From Candidatus Aminicenantota bacterium (GTDB lineage Bacteria; Acidobacteriota; Aminicenantia; Aminicenantales; Aminicenantaceae), in the NCBI GenBank assembly GCA_030615975.1, contig JAUWYH010000085.1, positions 1 to 6,799 on the forward strand: a stretch of DNA of 6,799 nt, in the 5' to 3' direction. This document shows, one piece after another, positions 1 through 5,677 of the stretch. The first letter of the stretch is position 1, and every line of letters begins with the position of its first letter. The notes beneath the pieces were generated by a model, which did no database searches, was not told the DNA's origin, and saw only the letters and a program-made list of their open reading frames with translations. A program made the position numbers and the translations under genes.

Positions 1-1076
1 ATAGTATAGATCTCAAGAGAAATGGTATGTAGGGAAAGGCCGATAAGTCCGACAATGATTCCCACTTCGCCTCGGGGAATCATGCAAACTCCTGTCTGAA
101 GTTTGATTCTCCATTTTTCTTTCCAGCAGGCTAAGGCTGCGCCAATCATCTTACTCAATACTGCAACTACTGTGACCAGCAGGACTAAGATGAGCAGCCT
201 TGGCTTTAAAAAAACCGCAGGGTCAAGATGTGCTCCCATCATCACAAAAAAGAATGGAAGGAGAAACTCGTTGACATACTTCACTTTATTTTCCAGATCA
301 TATACGCCAGCTAATTCATCTATCACGATACCTGCCATGAAAGAGCCGATGATTGCTGCAAGGCCGATTTCATCAGCCAGCACTGCCAGCCCTAAACAGA
401 GAACAACTGAAATAACAAAAGGCCCTTCAGGAATATTTAATTTTCCAATCCACTTGCTTGTTCTTCTGGCCAGCTTGGGTCCCCACAAGGTGAGAAAGCC
501 GACAAAAGCCAGAGATTCGATAACGAGCAGAGTGAACTCGACGGTTTGAAATTCCCCTTTTGCCAGGCCTTTAACCAAAGCAAGAACAATCAGAGCCAGT
601 ATATCATCTAATACGGCTGCTCCCAAGACAACATAGGCCACTTTGTGTTTGATTAACCCCAAACCCTGTAAGACTTTGACTGAAATCCCAACACTGGTGG
701 CCAGGAGGGCTGTAGCGATGAACAGGCTTTCGACAAACTCATAGCCAATAAGAAACATGGCAACAAAACCCATGACTAAGGGGAAGATTATACCCAAGAT
801 TCCGACAAAAACCGCTTTTCGGCCCACAGCAAACAGATCCTTCACTCGAATCTCCAGTCCCACATGAAACATGAGAAAAATAACTCCAATTTCAGCAAAA
901 GACATCAAAACATGATTGGAGGCATCGATGATTCCTAAAACATAATTTCCCAGGAGCACACCAGCCATCAATTCACCCAATATACCAGGCATCTTTAACC
1001 GGACGCAGAATTCTCCCAGTATCTTGGCAGAGGCAAAAATGATGAAAAAATAAAAAAGAAGATTTCCCTCTTCCAT
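1..1076 (-). CDS. Na+/H+ antiporter, CPA2 (NapA/Kef-like) family, C-terminus cut by the left window edge
   Basis: This is an integral membrane cation/proton exchanger. Translation from the ATG at 1076 stays open to base 3, giving 358 residues of almost continuous hydrophobic helices. Family motifs seen: PGILGELMAG (30-39) in the second helix, ATSVGI (126-131) in the unwound core helix, an aspartate pair D157-D158, GLAAIIGSFMAGI (238-250), LPFFFVMMGAHLD (273-285) and IPRGEVG (333-339). In this superfamily an Asp-Asp pair marks electrogenic Na+/H+ exchangers such as NapA and NhaA; the KefB/KefC group usually has Gln-Asp there. Core transporters of this family are near 380-400 residues, so only the last helix or so may be missing, but a cytoplasmic TrkA-N domain further left cannot be excluded. 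The start lies one base after the nuclease stop (TGA-A-ATG), which suggests translational coupling as the last gene seen in the transketolase operon. The ion carried is inferred. Confidence 0.9.
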   Translation of the reverse strand, partial: MEEGNLLFYFFIIFASAKILGEFCVRLKMPGILGELMAGVLLGNYVLGIIDASNHVLMSFAEIGVIFLMFHVGLEIRVKDLFAVGRKAVFVGILGIIFPLVMGFVAMFLIGYEFVESLFIATALLATSVGISVKVLQGLGLIKHKVAYVVLGAAVLDDILALIVLALVKGLAKGEFQTVEFTLLVIESLAFVGFLTLWGPKLARRTSKWIGKLNIPEGPFVISVVLCLGLAVLADEIGLAAIIGSFMAGIVIDELAGVYDLENKVKYVNEFLLPFFFVMMGAHLDPAVFLKPRLLILVLLVTVVAVLSKMIGAALACWKEKWRIKLQTGVCMIPRGEVGIIVGLIGLSLHTISLEIYT

Positions 1077-1077
1077 T

Positions 1078-1884
1078 TCAGTCCTTTATTTGAATTTGAC
1101 TGGGCAAGAAAACAAAGATCTGAGGTTGACCTTTATACTCTTCTAAAAAACCGGTTACAGATAATGTCTTTCCCCTGAAGGATTCCATTCCTGGAAAGAT
1201 AGAAATATTTTCTCGAGGAATGAGAGCCGAAAATTCGCCCCCTGAAGAACGAAGAAACAGAAATTTTCTTTCTATATCCAGTTCATAGCATGTATAGACA
1301 ACAGAAACGATTCTTCCTATATACTCATCTGCTTTAATTACTAAAATCGATGGATAAGATCCTTTTTTCCAAATCCCTCTCTCAAACTTCTGGGCTTCTC
1401 TTTCTGCTTCTATAAATTCTTTTCTGTAATCATTCCTAAAAGGAAAATGAAGGAAAACAGAAGCAAAACCTTGTTTTAGAATAAATTTATTGAAAAGCCC
1501 TTCTCGTTCACTCCAGATATAAGCAAGGAGTCTGCCGTATTTATCTTCGAGCTGCCAATCATATGAAAGCTTTATTTCCTTGCGATAAAGATGAAAAAAT
1601 GTAAATCTCTTCGCCATGAAGGCCAGAAATTTTGCTTTTTCTCTTGAATCATCTATTTCAGGAGCATCTATACCAATAAGCCTGATTTTTTTCCTTTTGC
1701 CACTTTTAAATCTTACTTGGATAGTATCCCCGTCATAAACAGCCGTGACAATCCCTCTTTTTGGAAAAGAGGGAGTCTTGGAATGGCCGAGATCTAAAAC
1801 TCTTTTCCCGAAGAATCCTACAATTAAGAACAAAAACAGAATCCCAAATAGAAACTTCGGGATTTTTTTTATGAACGAACTCAT
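1078..1884 (-). CDS. Membrane-anchored thermonuclease-like (SNase) protein with C-terminal OB-like domain
   Basis: This is a predicted calcium-dependent phosphodiesterase of the staphylococcal nuclease family, 268 residues. Residues 10-25 form a hydrophobic segment after a short basic start, so it is probably anchored in, or exported across, the membrane. The SNase domain spans about 43-175. The active-site set aligns fully with S. aureus nuclease: D51-G-D53-T54 in VYDGDT, R68, D73 and E76 in RLIGIDAPE, and R118 in DKYGR, ending with the usual GIW (170-172). Residues about 186-265 look like a separate small beta-rich domain (YIGRIVSV, then RGKTLSVTGFLEEYKGQPQI), which I read as an OB-fold; that part rests on pattern only. 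The ATG at 1884 has only a weak AGG upstream and lies 18 bases after the transketolase stop, so it probably shares that transcript. Substrate and cell side are unknown. Nuclease fold confidence is high; the OB call is moderate. Confidence 0.88.
   Translation of the reverse strand: MSSFIKKIPKFLFGILFLFLIVGFFGKRVLDLGHSKTPSFPKRGIVTAVYDGDTIQVRFKSGKRKKIRLIGIDAPEIDDSREKAKFLAFMAKRFTFFHLYRKEIKLSYDWQLEDKYGRLLAYIWSEREGLFNKFILKQGFASVFLHFPFRNDYRKEFIEAEREAQKFERGIWKKGSYPSILVIKADEYIGRIVSVVYTCYELDIERKFLFLRSSGGEFSALIPRENISIFPGMESFRGKTLSVTGFLEEYKGQPQIFVFLPSQIQIKD
1082..1087 (-). promoter_or_regulatory. Ribosome binding site of the antiporter gene
   Basis: AAAGGA on the minus strand lies 5 bases upstream of the ATG at 1076. 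It is formed by the last sense codons of the nuclease gene (encoding Lys-Asp). It supports the chosen antiporter start and reinitiation after the nuclease stop. Confidence 0.7.
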
Positions 1885-1902
1885 TTTTTCAGCCTAGCTA
1901 AA

Positions 1903-3732
1903 CTATCGGCTAAGGAGCGTTTTTACTGCGTTCTTGATATGCTTGGCATTTATTCCGTATTTTTCCATTAATTCCTCTGGTTTTCCTGACCGAGGAAGCT
2001 CTTTTATGGCAAGATGAACAATTTCTGCTTTTCCTCCTAAGGTTCCGGCCACCGCATCTCCAAGACCTCCGTTTTGATAGTGATCTTCAACGACAACAAC
2101 TTTTTTCTTTGCTTCATTAACTTCCCGGATTATATTTTTTTTATCAATAGGTTCGATCGAATAAGCGTCAATAACTCGTACGGATATCCCTTCTTTCTTT
2201 AATTCTTCATGTGCCTTCAACGCTTCATAAACGGTTATTCCCGCAGCAATCACAGTTGCCTTATCCTTCTTATTTTTTCTTAATACTTTTGAGCCTCCTA
2301 TAGGAAATTTATGTTTCTTCGAATATATAAGAGGAGTGGCGGGTCTTGCGGTTCTTAAATAAGCAAGCCCTTTATGTCGAGCTATTGATTCTACACATCC
2401 CTCTGCCGAGTAGGCATCGGAGGGATAGAGAACAGCACAGCCCGGAATAGGCCTGAATATAGCTAAATCCTCAAGGCCCATCTGCGAGGGGCCGTCGGCA
2501 CCAATGCTCACACCTGAATGGGAACCAACAAATTTAATGTTAGAAAAAGAATAGGAAGCCATTCTGATTTGGTCATGGGCTCTGCTCAAGAATGCTGAAA
2601 AGGTCGCAACAAAGGGAAGAAAACCTTTGGCAGACAGACCGAGACTCATACCCACCATGTTTTGTTCTGCAATGTATATTTGAAATGCTCTTCGAGGAAA
2701 TGTCTTAAAAAAATCCTCTGCATAGGTGGAATTCTTTACATCCCCATCCAGGGCAATCACAGCTTCGTTTATTTGCCCAAGGTTTAAAAGAGCATTGCCA
2801 TAAGCCCGCCTTGTCGCTGTTTTATCATAATAAGAATTCTTTTTAAAATTATATCTCTTGATAAGATGAAGAGTCCGTCTGCTTTTAGGTTTTTTTACGT
2901 ATCTCTTTGAATCAATCTCAGGCATGGGGCCCAGCCCCTTGAGTGCTTCTTGGAGAGCATCTTCTTTTAAAGGCTTACCATGCCAGCCGTTTTTGTCTTC
3001 AAGAGAAGAAACTCCTTTGCCTTTAATGGTTCCGGCTAAAATCGATGTAGGCTTGTTCGATTGATTTGCTTTTCTGAAAGCTCCTAAAATCTGATTGATA
3101 TTATGACCATTGATTCTAATGACATCCCATCCAAAGGCATTAAATTTTCTTTCATAAGCTTTAAGATCAAACCCGTGCATTGTTTCCTCTGATTGGCCCA
3201 ATCTGTTTATATCTACAACCGCACGGAGATTGTCGAGCTTAAGATAAGAAGCTGTGTTCGCTGCTTCCCAGACTGCTCCTTCCGCACATTCACCATCTCC
3301 CATCATAACAAAGACTCTACCTGGGGATTTACCCAATTTCATGGCTAAAGCCATACCGACACCTACTGATAATCCCTGTCCGAGAGAGCCGGCAGCTGCT
3401 TTAACCCATTTCATTCTTGGGGTTGGATGCCCTTCGAGAGTGCTCGTCAGTTTCCTTAAATTCATCAACTCTCTCTCATGAATAATTCCTGCCTCTGCCA
3501 AGGCTGCCCAAAGGATTGGAGCAGCATGACCTTTGGAAAGGATAAATTCATCGTTTGCCCAATCTCTAGGATTCTTCGGATTGTATCTCATTTCTTCAAA
3601 AAATAAGCAGGAGATTAACTCTGCCATGGAAAGACAAGTCGTCGGATGACCTGAGCCAGCTTTTGTGGTCATTCTTAGAGAATGAATACGCAATCTCTTG
3701 GCTATATTCGCTAATACATCTTTTTTATCCAT
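1903..3732 (-). CDS. tkt: Transketolase, single-chain, animal-type
   Basis: Thiamine-diphosphate enzyme of the non-oxidative pentose phosphate pathway, moving two-carbon ketol units between sugar phosphates; cytoplasmic. The 609-residue chain has all three domains. The N-terminal half has GSGHP (H29), LSKGHA (H69), LEGHP (H102) and the ThDP/metal motif GDGE (145-148) with DIN (174-176). The pyrimidine half starts near 305 and carries the catalytic glutamate E356 in IAEQNM. The C-terminal domain begins near 490 and ends with VEDHY and PRSGKP. Overall length and blocks such as RLRI, DINRLGQS, IALDGD, GVSIGADGPSQM and PRSGKPEEL read closely with mammalian transketolase (about 620 residues) rather than E. 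coli TktA (663). Q417 sits where E. coli-type enzymes have His in GEDGPTHQ. The basic linker at 276-304 joins the halves. The start is supported by a strong SD. It heads a run with the nuclease and antiporter genes. Confidence 0.95.
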   Translation of the reverse strand: MDKKDVLANIAKRLRIHSLRMTTKAGSGHPTTCLSMAELISCLFFEEMRYNPKNPRDWANDEFILSKGHAAPILWAALAEAGIIHERELMNLRKLTSTLEGHPTPRMKWVKAAAGSLGQGLSVGVGMALAMKLGKSPGRVFVMMGDGECAEGAVWEAANTASYLKLDNLRAVVDINRLGQSEETMHGFDLKAYERKFNAFGWDVIRINGHNINQILGAFRKANQSNKPTSILAGTIKGKGVSSLEDKNGWHGKPLKEDALQEALKGLGPMPEIDSKRYVKKPKSRRTLHLIKRYNFKKNSYYDKTATRRAYGNALLNLGQINEAVIALDGDVKNSTYAEDFFKTFPRRAFQIYIAEQNMVGMSLGLSAKGFLPFVATFSAFLSRAHDQIRMASYSFSNIKFVGSHSGVSIGADGPSQMGLEDLAIFRPIPGCAVLYPSDAYSAEGCVESIARHKGLAYLRTARPATPLIYSKKHKFPIGGSKVLRKNKKDKATVIAAGITVYEALKAHEELKKEGISVRVIDAYSIEPIDKKNIIREVNEAKKKVVVVEDHYQNGGLGDAVAGTLGGKAEIVHLAIKELPRSGKPEELMEKYGINAKHIKNAVKTLLSR

Positions 3733-3740
3733 ATGGCTAA

Positions 3741-3750
3741 AACCTCCTTT
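3741..3750 (-). promoter_or_regulatory. Strong ribosome binding site of transketolase
   Basis: AAAGGAGGTT on the minus strand is a near-perfect match to the anti-Shine-Dalgarno sequence, with GGAGG ending 10 bases before the ATG at 3732. It fixes the transketolase start and suggests high translation of the first gene of the operon. Confidence 0.85.
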
Positions 3751-3800
3751 TTTAAATTTTTTAATAGCGTGCTAATTCCCTCTCCCGAATAAGCCGGAAC

Positions 3801-3825
3801 TTCTAAGAACTTTTTTAGAAAAGTT
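3801..3825. repeat. Two overlapping, mutually exclusive AU-rich inverted repeats in the transketolase leader
   Basis: AACTTTT and AAAAGTT (3808-3814 and 3819-3825) can form a 7-bp stem with a 4-base loop. TTCTAA and TTAGAA (3801-3806 and 3815-3820) can form a 6-bp stem with an 8-base loop. The two share bases, so only one can form at a time. They lie between the candidate promoter and the ribosome binding site of transketolase. No U-run follows, so this is not a standard attenuator, and both stems are weak. It may be an operator, an RNA switch element or chance in AT-rich DNA. Confidence 0.4.
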
Positions 3826-3861
3826 TATGTCTATATATCTGCTGAACATAAAAAATAAGTT

Positions 3862-3885
3862 ATTATAATATCTACTTCCAGTCAA
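3862..3885 (-). promoter_or_regulatory. Candidate promoter of the transketolase-nuclease-antiporter operon
   Basis: On the minus strand a perfect TATAAT (3862-3867) lies about 130 bases upstream of the transketolase ATG, preceded by TTGACT (3880-3885) and a T-rich tract. The spacer is only 12 bases, too short for a standard sigma70-type promoter, so TTGACT is probably not the working -35 element. The T-rich tract might act as an upstream element. The TATAAT is inside a 10-bp palindrome (3861-3870) and so also reads on the plus strand, but no plus-strand gene follows closely. Confidence 0.4.
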
Positions 3886-3946
3886 AAAAAAAAGAAAAAA
3901 GTAAGCATTTCATTTTCCGTGATGAGAATCAAGGAGGAGGAATGCT
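3884..3946 (-). terminator. Possible terminator after the GNAT gene
   Basis: Starting 4 bases after the GNAT stop on the minus strand, AGCATT (3941-3946) can pair with AATGCT (3904-3909). A small inner stem, TGAT-GAGA-ATCA, sits inside the 31-base loop. A T-rich run interrupted by one C follows (3884-3900 read on the minus strand). The order of stem then T-run fits an intrinsic terminator, but the outer stem is only 6 bp and the loop long, so the call is weak. The T-run also overlaps the candidate transketolase promoter region. Confidence 0.35.
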
Positions 3947-3950
3947 CAGG

Positions 3951-4886
3951 TTATAATTTTTTCTCGTACCAAAAACTCGAAGACATCGTCTTAAATCCTA
4001 AAGAACTATAAAGATAGTTTGCTACTGCGTTTTCTTTATCAACAATTAACTCTACAACTCCGGCTCCTTTTTTCCTTAAATAATGAAGACCTGATAGAAG
4101 GAGTATTTTACCCAATCCTTTTCCTCGATAATCCGGGTCTATTCCAAACATATGAATGCGGCCTTTCTTCTTAGAGAAATCTTTAAGATTTTTGCCAATC
4201 ATAATTGTCCAGCAATATCCAATAATGCTTTTATCCTTTCTTGATCTTGTCGAGATAACATCTTTTAATCTGGATTCAGTTAAATCAAGATAATATCTTA
4301 TTTCTTCTACCGTATTGGGACAAAAACCCCACGTTCCAGTAAAGCATTTGTTCTGAATAGAGGTCAGTTGAGTTTCTTCCCCTGGCTTAAATTGGCCTAT
4401 CTCCACAGAAAGAAGTGAAGTCGTTTCCTTGATAACTTCTGAAAGGTTTATCTCAAGTTTAAGAAAACATCGTACAGGAGTAAACTCCCATTTTCTCACT
4501 AGGACTTTGGCTGCGATATTACCCTCAGAGAGACAAACATGGACAACTTTTGCCTTAACATCCGATGCTCTCTTCAAAACACAACCTAACATTTCCTTAG
4601 CCAATCCCAGGCGACGATGGCCTGGATGAACGAATCCACTTAAAATAATTCTTCCTATTCTCAGTTCTGGAGTCATATTCAAGAACCCAACAATTTTTTT
4701 ATTCAACTTGGCTAAAAAAAGATCTTGAGAGGGAGAATAATGAGGCCTTCTCAGCTTTTTCTCGAGAATAGAGGAAGTTAGATCATTCTCTTCTTGACCA
4801 AAAGAGTTTATTTCCTTGCAAAATTCTACAAATTCCTCAAAATCATTCGGGTTATAATTTTTTATCGAATAAGGATACAAAGACAT
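3951..4886 (-). CDS. Tandem two-domain GNAT acetyltransferase (MshD-like architecture)
   Basis: A 311-residue cytoplasmic protein with two GNAT domains in a row. Domain 1 (about 5-148) has the acyl-CoA motif VHPGHRRLGLA at 86-96 and the strand VVHVCLSEGN at 114-123. Domain 2 (about 160-311) has DPDYRGKGLGK at 250-260, then VELIVDKENAVANYLYSSLG (278-297), a typical GNAT end with the N-x-LY-x-x-LGF pattern. Both pyrophosphate loops look intact, although domain 1 has R-R-L-G-L-A where domain 2 has R-G-K-G-L-G. Length and layout match mycothiol synthase MshD (about 315 residues), but tandem GNATs with other substrates exist, so the acceptor is unknown. No Shine-Dalgarno is visible before the ATG at 4886. 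The start is kept because the first GNAT strand follows at once and a promoter on this strand ends about 20 bases upstream. It is divergent from the deacetylase over one shared promoter region. Confidence 0.85.
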   Translation of the reverse strand: MSLYPYSIKNYNPNDFEEFVEFCKEINSFGQEENDLTSSILEKKLRRPHYSPSQDLFLAKLNKKIVGFLNMTPELRIGRIILSGFVHPGHRRLGLAKEMLGCVLKRASDVKAKVVHVCLSEGNIAAKVLVRKWEFTPVRCFLKLEINLSEVIKETTSLLSVEIGQFKPGEETQLTSIQNKCFTGTWGFCPNTVEEIRYYLDLTESRLKDVISTRSRKDKSIIGYCWTIMIGKNLKDFSKKKGRIHMFGIDPDYRGKGLGKILLLSGLHYLRKKGAGVVELIVDKENAVANYLYSSLGFKTMSSSFWYEKKL

Positions 4887-4909
4887 ATATTTTATCAGTT
4901 TTTAAAAGA

Positions 4910-4938
4910 ATTGTAACAGAGAAAAAGATGTTATACAA
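4910..4938 (-). promoter_or_regulatory. Promoter of the GNAT gene, overlapping the divergent promoter
   Basis: On the minus strand, TTGTAT (4933-4938) as -35, a 17-base spacer and TACAAT (4910-4915, five of six consensus bases) as -10 predict transcription starting near 4903, leaving a leader of only about 17 bases before the ATG at 4886. That short leader agrees with the missing Shine-Dalgarno. It occupies the same DNA as the plus-strand promoter at 4911-4939. Confidence 0.55.
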
Positions 4939-4939
4939 T
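4911..4939 (+). promoter_or_regulatory. Promoter of the deacetylase gene
   Basis: TTGTAA (4911-4916) as -35, a 17-base spacer and TACAAT (4934-4939, five of six consensus bases) as -10 predict a start near 4946. The upstream in-frame ATG at 4928 lies inside this promoter and would not be in the transcript, so this supports the ATG at 4973 as the true deacetylase start. With the minus-strand promoter it forms an inverted repeat, ATTGTA-N18-TACAAT. Confidence 0.6.
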
Positions 4940-4961
4940 GGCTTGAAAAAACAGGAATTAC

Positions 4962-4965
4962 GAGG
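4962..4965 (+). promoter_or_regulatory. Ribosome binding site of the deacetylase gene
   Basis: GAGG sits 7 bases before the ATG at 4973. The alternative ATG at 4928 has only a purine-rich AGAGAAAAAG run before it. This favours the 234-residue product, which begins a few residues before the first beta strand of the family. Confidence 0.6.
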
Positions 4966-4972
4966 CACGATC

Positions 4973-5677
4973 ATGAAAGAAAAAAAGGCAGATGTTTTGG
5001 TCATCACTCCTCATCCAGATGATGCTGAATTCGGAACAGCGGGGACTGTGGTCAACCTTGTACGTCAGGGAAAAATCGTCGTATATATCGTCTGTACTAA
5101 CGGTGACAAAGGCACAGATTCTTTCGACATCCTACCTGATGAGCTTGTAAAGATTCGAGAAAAAGAACAGTTAGAGGCTGCAAAAATCTTGGGAGTCAAA
5201 GAGGTTCTCTTCCTCCGCCATCCTGACCAAAGCCTTGAAGACACCCCTGAATTCAGAAAAGAAATCGTAAAACAGATAAGAACATTCAAGCCTGAGTTCG
5301 TCATCACCTCTGATCCTTACCGCCGCTACATCTGGCATAGGGATCATCGTATTGTAGGCCGCGTCGTTTTAGACGCAGTCTTTCCTTATGCTCGCGATAT
5401 ATGGGCTTATCCTGACCTTCTTAAGGAAGGGCTCAAGCCTCATAAAGTCAAAGAAGTCTGGCTCTGGGCCCCTGAAGATAGAGATGTAAATTTCCGTTCA
5501 GATATCACACAGAGTTTTGAATTAAAAGTCAAAGCTCTCCGCTGCCACAAAAGCCAGATTAGAGAGCCTTTCTCTTCAGAAATGGAAAAGTGGCTTTGTC
5601 AAAGAGCTAAAGATATGGCAGGGAAAGAAAAATTCAGGCTGGCCGAAGGCTTTCATCGTGTGGAAATATGGTGGTAG
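4973..5677 (+). CDS. PIG-L/LmbE-family zinc-dependent N-deacetylase
   Basis: Predicted metal-dependent hydrolase removing an acetyl group from an N-acetylglucosamine-type sugar, 234 residues, with no signal peptide or membrane segment, so cytoplasmic. The N-terminal strand runs into TPHPDDAEFG (12-21), the family hallmark: H14 and D17 should bind zinc and D16 act as base. CTNGDKG (41-47) follows. The second signature, HRDH (122-125), supplies the third zinc ligand, H125. The C-terminal part has the usual LKVKALRCHKSQ stretch and a final AEGFHRVEIWW. The family includes MshB, BshB and many antibiotic or lipid deacetylases; sequence alone does not separate these. An in-frame ATG 45 bases upstream would give 249 residues but lies inside the promoter. 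It is divergent from the tandem GNAT and convergent with the GT4 gene, which it overlaps by 44 bases. With those two it may form an amino-sugar pathway (inference). Confidence 0.92.
   Translation: MKEKKADVLVITPHPDDAEFGTAGTVVNLVRQGKIVVYIVCTNGDKGTDSFDILPDELVKIREKEQLEAAKILGVKEVLFLRHPDQSLEDTPEFRKEIVKQIRTFKPEFVITSDPYRRYIWHRDHRIVGRVVLDAVFPYARDIWAYPDLLKEGLKPHKVKEVWLWAPEDRDVNFRSDITQSFELKVKALRCHKSQIREPFSSEMEKWLCQRAKDMAGKEKFRLAEGFHRVEIWW

Noticed and set aside
103..549. Open frame on the plus strand, 148 codons
   Set aside because: It lies antisense to the antiporter gene, whose reading frame carries clear family motifs; the translation is low-complexity Ser/Thr/Pro-rich with no recognisable domain.
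3254..3481. Plus-strand open frame inside transketolase
   Set aside because: Antisense to the conserved ThDP-binding region; no ribosome binding site and no domain.
3772..3849. 25-codon leader reading frame on the minus strand upstream of transketolase
   Set aside because: It has no Shine-Dalgarno and no run of regulatory codons, and AT-rich DNA gives such frames by chance. Kept only as a remote leader-peptide possibility.
3931..3956. Plus-strand AAGGAGGAGG followed closely by ATG and a stop after four codons
   Set aside because: The spacing to the ATG is too short and the frame encodes only four residues; the purine run more likely belongs to the non-coding strand of the GNAT 3' region.
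4928..4972. Upstream in-frame start of the deacetylase, adding 15 residues
   Set aside because: The ATG lies between the -35 and -10 of the predicted promoter, lacks a good SD, and the extra residues do not resemble the family N-terminus.
5065..5307. Minus-strand open frame within the deacetylase gene
   Set aside because: Shadow of the deacetylase coding frame; no RBS and no recognisable protein features.
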